Assembly: GCF_015999335.1 (NCBI RefSeq)
Contig: NZ_JAEACP010000024.1
Span: forward strand, 1-64,000
Direction of reading: 5' to 3'
DNA: 64,000 nt
From: Tabrizicola soli
GTDB lineage: Bacteria > Pseudomonadota > Alphaproteobacteria > Rhodobacterales > Rhodobacteraceae
Positions 28,693 to 37,200 of this stretch are shown piece by piece. The position numbers were made by a program, and so were the translations under genes. The notes below the pieces were generated by a model. The model was not told the DNA's origin. It saw only the letters and a program-made list of their open reading frames with translations, and did no database searches. How positions within the stretch are numbered: position 1 is the first letter of the stretch; every line of letters starts with the position of its first letter.

Positions 28693-29295
28693 TTACCTGC
28701 AAAGCCGGTCATCGGAATGAATAAGGGGAAAGCCATTGATACCCAAACGCTCATCCAGTTCGATGCGAACCTCTATTGCCGGACGGTCATCAGAAGACGT
28801 TTCGATCGACGCGTCATATCTCTGGGAAAGATAGTGAAATCTCTGGTTCGCTGACCCCACCCAATTTCGGCTTGAGTCCCGCCGGGCAGCAACGAATGGT
28901 CCATCGACAAGTACATCTGTATGACTCAGCAATTGCTGGACTCCGGGGAGGTTACGTTGGCGCAGCTGTTCCAACCGAAAGCCAGTGAACACCATCACCG
29001 ATAGTCGCCGCAACTGGCAGAAGGCGGCGACTTCCGCCAACCCCTTTGCCTGGTAGGTCGGCTCACCTCCAAGGAAAGTTACGCCTTCGATCCCGTAGAT
29101 GTCACTGGCCTGTTCGATTTCCAAAGCGATCTCGGACGTCGACATCACCTGCCGACGCACGAAGGGCAACAGTTCTTGGTTGCAGCAGCCGGGGCAATCT
29201 ATGTCGCAGCCCTGGACCCAAAGTGCATACCGCAACCCTGGGCCCTCAACGGATGTGTAAGGGATTCGATTTGCGATATTTAGGTAGCTGGTCAT
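28693..29295 (-). CDS. NrdG-like radical SAM protein (last gene of five-gene operon)
   Basis: A 200-residue single-domain radical SAM protein. The cluster motif is C30-x3-C34-x2-C37 (WVQGCDIDCPGCCN), ligating a 4Fe-4S, and GGEP at 76-79 binds SAM. Size and TSVEGPGLRYALWVQGC resemble ribonucleotide reductase activases, but no reductase gene is nearby. It overlaps the ClpB-like gene by four bases, so it belongs to that operon. It could install a glycyl radical or modify a nucleotide or peptide. The motifs are clear and the role is unknown. It is unlike viperin, which is longer and MoaA-like. Confidence 0.85.
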   Translation of the reverse strand: MTSYLNIANRIPYTSVEGPGLRYALWVQGCDIDCPGCCNQELLPFVRRQVMSTSEIALEIEQASDIYGIEGVTFLGGEPTYQAKGLAEVAAFCQLRRLSVMVFTGFRLEQLRQRNLPGVQQLLSHTDVLVDGPFVAARRDSSRNWVGSANQRFHYLSQRYDASIETSSDDRPAIEVRIELDERLGINGFPLIHSDDRLCR

Positions 29296-31133
29296 GCTGC
29301 CTCGAGCACCACTCGAACCGAGTCATCCGGAGTCAGCACGACGACGAGGGTCTTGCCGATACACATGCTTCGCTCCGAAACCTGTGTGAACAAGAAATTC
29401 GACACCGGGTCGATCAACCACTTTGTCAATGCTGTTATGGCACCACGCCCCCCCATAGTCGGTTCGATGTCGCGGGCGACCCTGTCAAGAAATGTACGCT
29501 CGTCCGCGATCCGAACAGCCCGGATGCCATACTTGTCTTGGAGCTGCGCCCGAAGCGGGCCGAGTTTGCTGCGCATGATTTCGGCCAGAAAACCTCTGTC
29601 CCGAACGAAATTGAACGCGACGATATTGTCACCAATGCGGTTCAGAAGCTCGGGTCGGCCCATGTCTCGGACGAAATGGTCCCGCACTCTGCGTTGAAAT
29701 GCGTCCCTCGCCTCTTCGTCACTGGATGCCGGATCGATTTCTGCTGCGCCAATATTCGATGTGAAGATGATGATTGCTTCAGAAAAACTTACAGTTTGTC
29801 CGCGTCCATCCGTTAGTCGACCGTCCTCGAGTATCTGAAGGAACTTATCGAGAATCCGCAGGTGAGCTTTTTCAATCTCATCGAAGAGTAGGACGCAGAA
29901 TGGGCGTTTCCGGATGGCATTTGTAAGTTGTCCGCCCTCCTCATAGCCAACATATCCTGGAGGCGCGCCAACAAGTCTTTGATCGCTGTGTTCGTGGTTG
30001 AACTCGGACATGTCAAAGCGAATGAAGGCTTCCTCATCGCCGAAAAGGAATTCTGCAAGGGCCTTTGCCAGCTCCGTTTTTCCGACCCCCGTGGGCCCGA
30101 CGAAGAAAAGTGTTCCCTTCGGCATTCGTTGCCTTCTGGAATGCTGCAGTCCTGCAAGTCCGGTATATGCTCGGATCGTTACTGAGGTTACCTTTTCAAT
30201 GGCGTGTGATTGCCCCTTCACCCGCTCCGCCAAAACCTCAGGCATCGTTAGGAGTTTATCGCGACTGAGCGCCTCCCAAGCGCTTGTTTGGATGCCGTGG
30301 CGATAGAGGCTCAGAAGCTGGTCGGCAGTCAGCTCCGCAGTTTCGGCAGACCGGCGGGACAGCTCTTCGATGTTGAGAATATCCTGACACGACATCCCGT
30401 CCAGAGCATCGACGAGATCGTCGTAAGCCACCTGGCCTCGCTTGGGCTGGTTCTTCAGTTTCCACTGATGGAGGCGATCTCCTAGAAGCGTCGTCCGCTC
30501 CTCTCGATCCGGCAGCGGCACCACTACCTCGCGGACATGGGCAGGTCCAGGCAGCATGGAGAGGGGAAGCGCATGAGCGGTAGGCGAGATCAAGACCAGA
30601 AGATTTCTGGGGCCCGTTGCCTCCGTCGTGTCCCGTCCGATGATTGCCTTGGCAAGTCGAGCAAGTAGGTCCCGCTCAGTTTGCGAAGGCTGTTGGCCGA
30701 ACGAGAAAGCGAAGTTAGCTAGATCGACGACAAAGGCTGTTGGTCGGTCTGTACCATCTACCATTGCGGCAAGCATAACTGCGACAAAGTCCTCTGTGGT
30801 CACAGAAGCCCCTTGCGGGCCGCTATCGAAATGCGCCTCAGGTGCGACAGCATAGGCCGCGCCACTCGCCTCCCTGGGCCCTACCGCTCTTGCAAGATCC
30901 TCCCATCTCGCGGCGTCGCGACCTTGAATCCCTGTCACCGGATCCCATTCGATCACCGTCTTGAAGGTCCCTTCCCGAATAGCGTCGGCAACCAGTTGCG
31001 GCACACGTTGATACTCCATCGTCCAAGGATTTCGACGCAGATCATGGACTTCTCCGTGAACGACGATGCAGGAAATTAACCCGGCGTTGGCTTCCAGGCT
31101 GAGCAACCAGGTTGGGCGATGCACGGAAGTCAC
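29292..31133 (-). CDS. ClpB-like AAA+ ATPase with degenerate first module
   Basis: A 613-residue AAA+ protein. Residues ~1-290 look like an AAA fold that has lost Walker A (CIVVHGEVHDL at the P-loop position, FVVDLANFAF at the Walker B position). Residues ~300-613 form a Clp/Hsp100-type second module with Walker A GPTGVGKT at 346-353, pore loop GYVGYEEG at 393-400, Walker B LLFDEIEK at 415-422 and MGGRGAI sensor 2. No Clp N-domain or middle coiled coil is present. It probably remodels protein or nucleoprotein complexes made by its operon partners. Start and stop overlap both neighbours by four bases. Confidence 0.85.
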   Translation of the reverse strand: MTSVHRPTWLLSLEANAGLISCIVVHGEVHDLRRNPWTMEYQRVPQLVADAIREGTFKTVIEWDPVTGIQGRDAARWEDLARAVGPREASGAAYAVAPEAHFDSGPQGASVTTEDFVAVMLAAMVDGTDRPTAFVVDLANFAFSFGQQPSQTERDLLARLAKAIIGRDTTEATGPRNLLVLISPTAHALPLSMLPGPAHVREVVVPLPDREERTTLLGDRLHQWKLKNQPKRGQVAYDDLVDALDGMSCQDILNIEELSRRSAETAELTADQLLSLYRHGIQTSAWEALSRDKLLTMPEVLAERVKGQSHAIEKVTSVTIRAYTGLAGLQHSRRQRMPKGTLFFVGPTGVGKTELAKALAEFLFGDEEAFIRFDMSEFNHEHSDQRLVGAPPGYVGYEEGGQLTNAIRKRPFCVLLFDEIEKAHLRILDKFLQILEDGRLTDGRGQTVSFSEAIIIFTSNIGAAEIDPASSDEEARDAFQRRVRDHFVRDMGRPELLNRIGDNIVAFNFVRDRGFLAEIMRSKLGPLRAQLQDKYGIRAVRIADERTFLDRVARDIEPTMGGRGAITALTKWLIDPVSNFLFTQVSERSMCIGKTLVVVLTPDDSVRVVLEAA

Positions 31134-32323
31134 TTCCTTCGTTCCCCAGAGCTATCCGGCAAGCGCTTCTCCGACTTGCCGATCATGTCTGGATTTCGCC
31201 AAGATACCTTCTCATCTTCGAGATCGATCCCATAGATGTCCTGCAGCCGAGGCATAACTTTGTCGGCATCTTCAAGGCAGGCTTGGCCTTGGTAGTGGTC
31301 GAACTTGTAGCTCATCCCGTCCAGATTCACACGAAAGGCCGCCTGTGCTCCCGAGGGGCGCTGCGCCTTGATCACAACAGCAGAGGCCTCGCCGCCTTCG
31401 AGCTTCGGTTCGGAAACGATGAAACCCGCGTTGCGCAGTTCACGCAGCAGGCCGCCGACCACGTGCCGCCGTGCCGCCTCCCGAAGTGCGCGGTCATCGG
31501 CGTCCTGTCGAATGGTTGCTAGGCTGTCATCCAAGCTTTGCATGGTGGACCGCGCGTCGGCCAGACTGGATTGCAGATTCCTGATCATCGACTGCGCAAA
31601 ATCGTCGCCCAGCCGCCTGTAAACTGCCAGCGCGTCCTCCAGAACGGCCGACATTTCACTCCGTTCCTCGTCGCGTTGCTCTGCAAGCTTCAGTGATTCC
31701 GCCTTCGTCCGTGCGTTTCCCGTTACCTCGACAATTCGCCCCTCCAGATCGAGGCGGACCTGCGCGATGTCGTCAAGACTGAACCTGATACTCTCAATCT
31801 CGTCACTTAGCGCCTTGAAATCCGGCTGGCAGAGGTCGCGTTCAATGGCTCCCGGCAAGGATTGACGGGCCTTGCGGATCATTCCAAGCAAATCCTCGCG
31901 CGCAGCCTGTTCCTGCGAAACTCTGTCGGCGCGCTCATCACGTTTGGCGGCAATGCGCTCGCGCGCGGCGTCACGTTCCGATTCGACTGCGGCCTGGGCC
32001 GCTTCCCTCTCGGCCGCTTGGGCTGCTCGACGGTTCTCTCGGGCACGGCCGCCCAAGGAGCGCATCAAGGCGGACAGGCGGATGTTTTCCTCTCTCGCCT
32101 GCTCCGGATCTTGGGAGAGGAGACGCTCGACCCGCTCAAGGGATGCGCGACATCTACGGTAATCCTCGGGGACGTAGGCGTCCAAACCCTGTGCAACCAA
32201 GGAGTCTAAGCGCTCCCGATTCCTTAAAGCATAACCCTCTGTCACCTCTCTGATGCGGCCGAGATACATCTCTCTCCGCCTACGTGCCTCGATCCGCCAG
32301 GCTCGTTCCGCGACAAAACTCAT
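31130..32323 (-). CDS. Coiled-coil protein of the five-gene operon
   Basis: A 397-residue protein that is mostly heptad-type helix from ~5 to 290 (for example AAQAAEREAAQAAVESERDA), ending in a compact C-terminal domain at ~295-385 (LLRELRNAGFIVSEPKLEGG then AAFRVNLDGMSYKFDHYQG). No catalytic motif is seen. It starts three bases after the PIN gene stop and overlaps the ClpB-like gene by four. It looks like an adaptor or scaffold linking the ATPases; the family is not recognised. Confidence 0.7.
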   Translation of the reverse strand: MSFVAERAWRIEARRRREMYLGRIREVTEGYALRNRERLDSLVAQGLDAYVPEDYRRCRASLERVERLLSQDPEQAREENIRLSALMRSLGGRARENRRAAQAAEREAAQAAVESERDAARERIAAKRDERADRVSQEQAAREDLLGMIRKARQSLPGAIERDLCQPDFKALSDEIESIRFSLDDIAQVRLDLEGRIVEVTGNARTKAESLKLAEQRDEERSEMSAVLEDALAVYRRLGDDFAQSMIRNLQSSLADARSTMQSLDDSLATIRQDADDRALREAARRHVVGGLLRELRNAGFIVSEPKLEGGEASAVVIKAQRPSGAQAAFRVNLDGMSYKFDHYQGQACLEDADKVMPRLQDIYGIDLEDEKVSWRNPDMIGKSEKRLPDSSGERRK

Positions 32324-32326
32324 GGG

Positions 32327-34201
32327 TCAGCGCCTTTTCTTTGTGTTTTTGGAAGAACTCATGAAAATTTCTGCTGTCATCGTTTCTATACCGTAGGGTT
32401 TGCATCTGGCTACAAAATCGCCGTCCTGCGCGACAAGAATTACTTTGTTGCCAGCTTGGCGGTATGGAATCAGAGTTGCAATGATCTGCCCATCCTCGTT
32501 CGGCGTATCACCCGGTGCGAGAAAGCTGAAATCATGAAAAGGCGCCGCCCACCGGTCTCCTGGCAGTTGGCGAACTGAACGCAAATTCCTTCGGCTTATC
32601 ATGCGAAAGTCATCCCGCTGCCCTTTCTTTCGCTCGACTTCGCCAGCAACTGTCTGTGGAAAAACAAGGAAGTCGGTGGGCAAGAGATGGTCTACAAGAT
32701 CATCAAATTCGATAAAGGACGAAGTGTCGAAAGCGATAACTCTGTCACAGGACTGCGGAACCGATACCAATTCATGAGTGGTCTTCTGTTTGCTTGACGC
32801 CAGTTCCTTTGCTGAAGGGTCGAGATCCGCGAGTTCCGGATGAGTTTTGCGGAACTTCTCCAATCGGAGGTCGCGGGACAATGTTTCCAGCAAAGACTCC
32901 AGAACTGGATATGGAAGCTTCTTCAGAGCCTGGACGATTTCTACCATCCATTTACGCTCGGCGGTTTGGCTACCTGACTGTTCGTACAGCCGGCGCCAGA
33001 AGTCTGCCGGGTCCAGCCAGTAGGCTGGCAAGACAACAATCTCTGGGGTATCGGAAAATCGACATTCCGTTTCGAGCGCTGCGATCACATCGCGCCAGGC
33101 TGACCCCTCAGAGAGAAATCCGGGTACTGCGCGATAGACACCTATTTCAGCGTGCACGCCTTCCCAAATTACCGGAAGCCGAGAAAACTCACGCCCCTCG
33201 CTCGCCCAAAAGACACCAGAAATTCCTGGATTGTCATTGCGCGGATAAGCAACCTGCATAGCCTGTTTCTCCGAAGACATCGATATAGTCGTCGGTTCCT
33301 TGATGTGGGCCGCAGGATCAAGTTCCACCAGAACAACAGACTGTGCCAGGGCAAGTCCCGCCCGAACCGACTCGGGAAGGCCGCGGGTCAAGAACAGACC
33401 GCCCAGACTTTCTGGTAACTGGCAGTCGATGGAGTACTCTACTCCTTCTGCAACTGGCTTCCGCAAAGATCCGTCCAAGCTGTTCGGCAGCAGCCACGAA
33501 CGTCGCACGATCTGACTCAGACCGCGCAAATACTCGCTTTCTCGAGGATCTCCACAATCGACGGAAAGTTCACCGTCGCGGAGGACGAGTTCTGCCGTGC
33601 TGCGTCGCCATCGGTGGCCGACCAGTTCTGATGCGGCTGTGTATAGCTGCACGTCGTCGTGCAACTCGGTCCTAAGTTCACGCTCGACCCAATGTGTCGG
33701 CGGGTGCCGGAGGAAGGGTTCGGCAGGAACGCAAAAGCGCTGGTCATCCTCCACCTCAGGTGCGAGATCGTTGCCGCCGACGATTTCTTCCAGAACCGGG
33801 TCAAAGAATCGCTCGATCTTCCGAGTTTGAGCCGCTTGCTTTTCTGTCTCCGACATATTGGACCGATGTCCCAAATTTGTTGTACTTCGTCCGGGCGCGA
33901 GGTCGATAATTCGAAGCAATAGAGGATCGACATCGCCTTCCCCAACTCGATGCACACGGCCGCGATCAATCAAGTCGGAAAGCACGTCAGGCAGGATCTC
34001 TTGGGAACCAGATATTCCAAAGAGCTGACGGAAAAGCTCGGTAATGGGAACTGCGGCCAATGGGTTGCTGCTGGTCGCGAACTCTTTCACTGCAGCTTCC
34101 AGCGCCCGATGCAAAGGCGTCAGTTCTGGAAGGAGACGATAGGCAACCTCTGCACGAAGGTGCAGCACCGGAAACCAGACTGATACGGACCCGAGCCTCA
34201 T
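32327..34201 (-). CDS. PIN-domain protein of the five-gene operon
   Basis: A 624-residue protein. The start at 34201 (MRLGSVSVWFPVL) overlaps the helicase stop as ATGA, which is better supported than the ATG at 34258. Residues 1-~480 are unknown. The C-terminal PIN-like RNase domain (~485-620) shows the acidic quartet: FDTSSFIEF, VAGEVERKKG, NEDGQIIATL and VAQDGDFVARC. PIN domains cut RNA with metal ions, so it is the obvious nuclease effector of the operon. The large N-terminal part may sense or bind partners. Confidence 0.8.
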   Translation of the reverse strand: MRLGSVSVWFPVLHLRAEVAYRLLPELTPLHRALEAAVKEFATSSNPLAAVPITELFRQLFGISGSQEILPDVLSDLIDRGRVHRVGEGDVDPLLLRIIDLAPGRSTTNLGHRSNMSETEKQAAQTRKIERFFDPVLEEIVGGNDLAPEVEDDQRFCVPAEPFLRHPPTHWVERELRTELHDDVQLYTAASELVGHRWRRSTAELVLRDGELSVDCGDPRESEYLRGLSQIVRRSWLLPNSLDGSLRKPVAEGVEYSIDCQLPESLGGLFLTRGLPESVRAGLALAQSVVLVELDPAAHIKEPTTISMSSEKQAMQVAYPRNDNPGISGVFWASEGREFSRLPVIWEGVHAEIGVYRAVPGFLSEGSAWRDVIAALETECRFSDTPEIVVLPAYWLDPADFWRRLYEQSGSQTAERKWMVEIVQALKKLPYPVLESLLETLSRDLRLEKFRKTHPELADLDPSAKELASSKQKTTHELVSVPQSCDRVIAFDTSSFIEFDDLVDHLLPTDFLVFPQTVAGEVERKKGQRDDFRMISRRNLRSVRQLPGDRWAAPFHDFSFLAPGDTPNEDGQIIATLIPYRQAGNKVILVAQDGDFVARCKPYGIETMTAEIFMSSSKNTKKRR

Positions 34202-37200
34202 GTATGGCGATTCCCGGACCGGGTCGTACTTTCCCCAAGGATGTCTTTGGCCTGCCATAGGCCACCGATAGCCTTGATGTCGTCTATGATTTGGCCATAC
34301 ACGCAGACCCGCTGTGATGGACCACCATCAACAGGTTCGATCGCGACATCGAACCTCTCGAATGTCTTTCGCGCACCGACAACGATCAACAGGTCGCGCG
34401 CACGTGAAAAGGCGACGTTTATCCTTTCAAATTTCGCCGGGTTTGAATTGCTGCCAAGACGCCGTGATCTGTTACGGACCATGCTCACGATCACAATGTC
34501 CGCTTCCTTTCCTTGGAACCTGTCGACCGTTTCGACGTCAATCTGCTGATCGTTGAATCGCCGCCCGAGCTTTGCCTTCAGCGCGTCTCGGATCAGATTT
34601 TTTTGGCGATTATAAAAGGTTGCGACCGCGATGGCCTTTTTTCGCTGTTCCCTTTCGCACCCGTCAAGGATGTCTTCGACCATTTGGGCCACAAGGCGTG
34701 CTTCAAGCTTGTTGCCGATGCCCTTACCGTCGCTGTCTTCATAGGCGGGCCGCCCTGCTTCGTCATCTGAACTGTCGATCCAGAGCGCATGCAGGTGCGG
34801 GACCAGATACTTCCCTCCCGTGCGAGAATTCAGGGTGAGACCATGCATCCGCCATGACCACCCGGAACTATGATCAGACCCATCCGGATCGATCAATCCT
34901 GACTCCAATCGGCCGTCGTAGAAACGATTTACAAGGTTCATAATTTGAGGATGCATTCGATATTGGGTCTGCAACGCGGCTTTTGCCCCGGCATCAATCT
35001 CTGCGAATCCGTCTCGAAACAGAGATGCGGTAGTCAGGCGTTCATACTTGCGAAGTAATTCGGCCTCACGCTCGAGGGCATCCTGGTCCTCATCTTCCGT
35101 CGGCGACTTGTCTGACGATCCGAAAGACGCAAACTCGAAGGTCGGAGGAAGTTGGCGATGATCCCCGACAAGGATGGTCTTTGGCGCTAGGAGCATGGGG
35201 CGTAGAAGTTCCAGTGGCGTCGCCTTGCTGACTTCATCGATGATGACCACATCAAATCGGGGAAAGCCGCTATCGGATAGTATTTTGAAGTCAGAATTAC
35301 AGGTTACGCCGATGACATTCGCACTGCGGACGTAGCGCTCTCCCATTCGATCGGAGGCAGGGGGATTCTCTGCTTGCCGCCTAAGGTCGATGACCCACCG
35401 ATCCAATTGAGGCAACCACTCCCCGAGTGGCTCAGTGTCGTCCAACCGCACCCTTTGTAAATCGGCATGACGTTCGACGACGTTGATCCCAGAAGCCAGA
35501 TCTGTCGGCGCCCCCGGCAGATCGATAATGCTGCTCATTTCGGACAACAGATTCTGGCTCTTCGCATGTATCTCGCTCGCACGGCTTTGCGCGTCCTCAA
35601 ACGACTGCCGCGCCCGCTGAACGGCCGCCTCGAGATGAGCAGGAGTCAATGAAGAAGTATTCTCTCCATCGAGGAGCTCTGGCGGAGGGAAGACCACACT
35701 GGGCCATGAGGCGAGTATCTTCCGCCTGATCTCCTCGGCTTCCAGCGAACCAGCCCCGTCTGCACTCAGCAGAGCCTGGATGCCCCGAACACGCTCCTGA
35801 GTTTGGCTGTGTAACGCACGTGGCGAGACGTCAAGGCGCGGGGGCTTGCCGTCAACAGAAGCAAATAGCCTGAGCAGTTCAGTCGCGTCAGAAGCAAGCG
35901 CCGGAGAGAAGCAGGAAGGATCCCATTCGGACAATGTAGCGAGGGCATCATGCGCCATCTCCCACCAAGCAGCGCGTGCTCGGGCTTCCGAACTCATCGC
36001 TTGAAGGCGCCGGACCTCCGCAAGCCTTACTTCCAAACGGCGCAAGTTGTCTTCGCCCTTCTTCAACTCTGAAGCGGCTTGGCCTCGATCAAGTTCGAGC
36101 TTGCGGGCACGTTTCAGCCAGCTCTCCATGCGCCCGACTTCATCCGTTAGCGTCCGAAAAGGATTGCATACTTCTTCCACATGCTTTGCGGCCATACGAT
36201 ACCAGTCTGCAACGGCAAGCGACTTCTTCTGTTCACCCTCGCTCTTGCTGATCCAAAGAGGTCGGACCTCAGGATCACCGATCAGGCGCTCAAGTGCGTT
36301 CTCGACAGCGAGGTTCGTCTGCGATGCAATCAGTACCCGTAGTCCGGATCGCACGAAATGTGCACAAGCCGCAGCAATCATCGTTGTTTTTCCGGTCCCG
36401 GGCGGGCCTTGGACGTATGCGATTTCCGGTGCCGCGAGCATGACTTCAACCGCTGCTCCCTGGTCCTCATTGAGCCTGTAGAGTTTGGCGATCTCTTTAT
36501 TCAGGAGCCGACCTGGTTTTGCGGTCGCGACTGCTGCCTGCGCCACATTGAACAGGGTTGCCATCAAATACGGTGCGGCGGGCAGACGATTGCCTTGACG
36601 GTATTCCGTCGCTCCGAGTTGAAGTTGCGCCAAGGCACTTCTGTATCGGGATAGCTGAACCTCTGAGCCAATTGCCTCCGTCATATCACGAAGTCCTAGC
36701 GGTGTGCCGCTTGGTAGGTCGCTGAGTTCGGAGGCATCCCGGCGCGAAAATTTCATGCTCACCCGGTAGGGAAGTGAACTCGTCCACGGGCAATCTTGCA
36801 TGCCAACAGGCTGCGGCTGCGCAGGACCAATCACCTTGTAGTCAATGCAACGATAGGCTTTGGGGTTGTCTTCACGGCCTTTCCGGTGCCATGCCTCCTT
36901 CAGCATATACACTTCGAGACTTTGGCGTGCGTCTCCTCGTGCCCCTTCACCCGAGAAGCTGCGGACTGTGTTCTTGTCCTCACAATAGACTTCGCCTTCC
37001 CATGTGTCGTTCGTCCATGTCCTTGGACCCAGCGCGGCCCAAGGAGCTTTTTGCAGGATCAGGTCGCTCGCCCAACTAAGGTAACCTTGCCAATCGCTCA
37101 AACGACCTTGAAGTTCATCCAACAATGTTGGGGACGACGCATTGGCCTGGTCCAGAAGCTCGTCCAGTGGCGAGGCCACTAGCGGCAGCGAGGTCCGTGA

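Noticed and set aside
28341-28724. 127-codon plus ORF in the gap before the radical SAM gene
   Set aside because: No start context, no family, and overlapping alternatives; probably decayed sequence.
28693-29295. Prokaryotic viperin
   Set aside because: Too short and without the MoaA-like barrel extension; motif context is NrdG-like.
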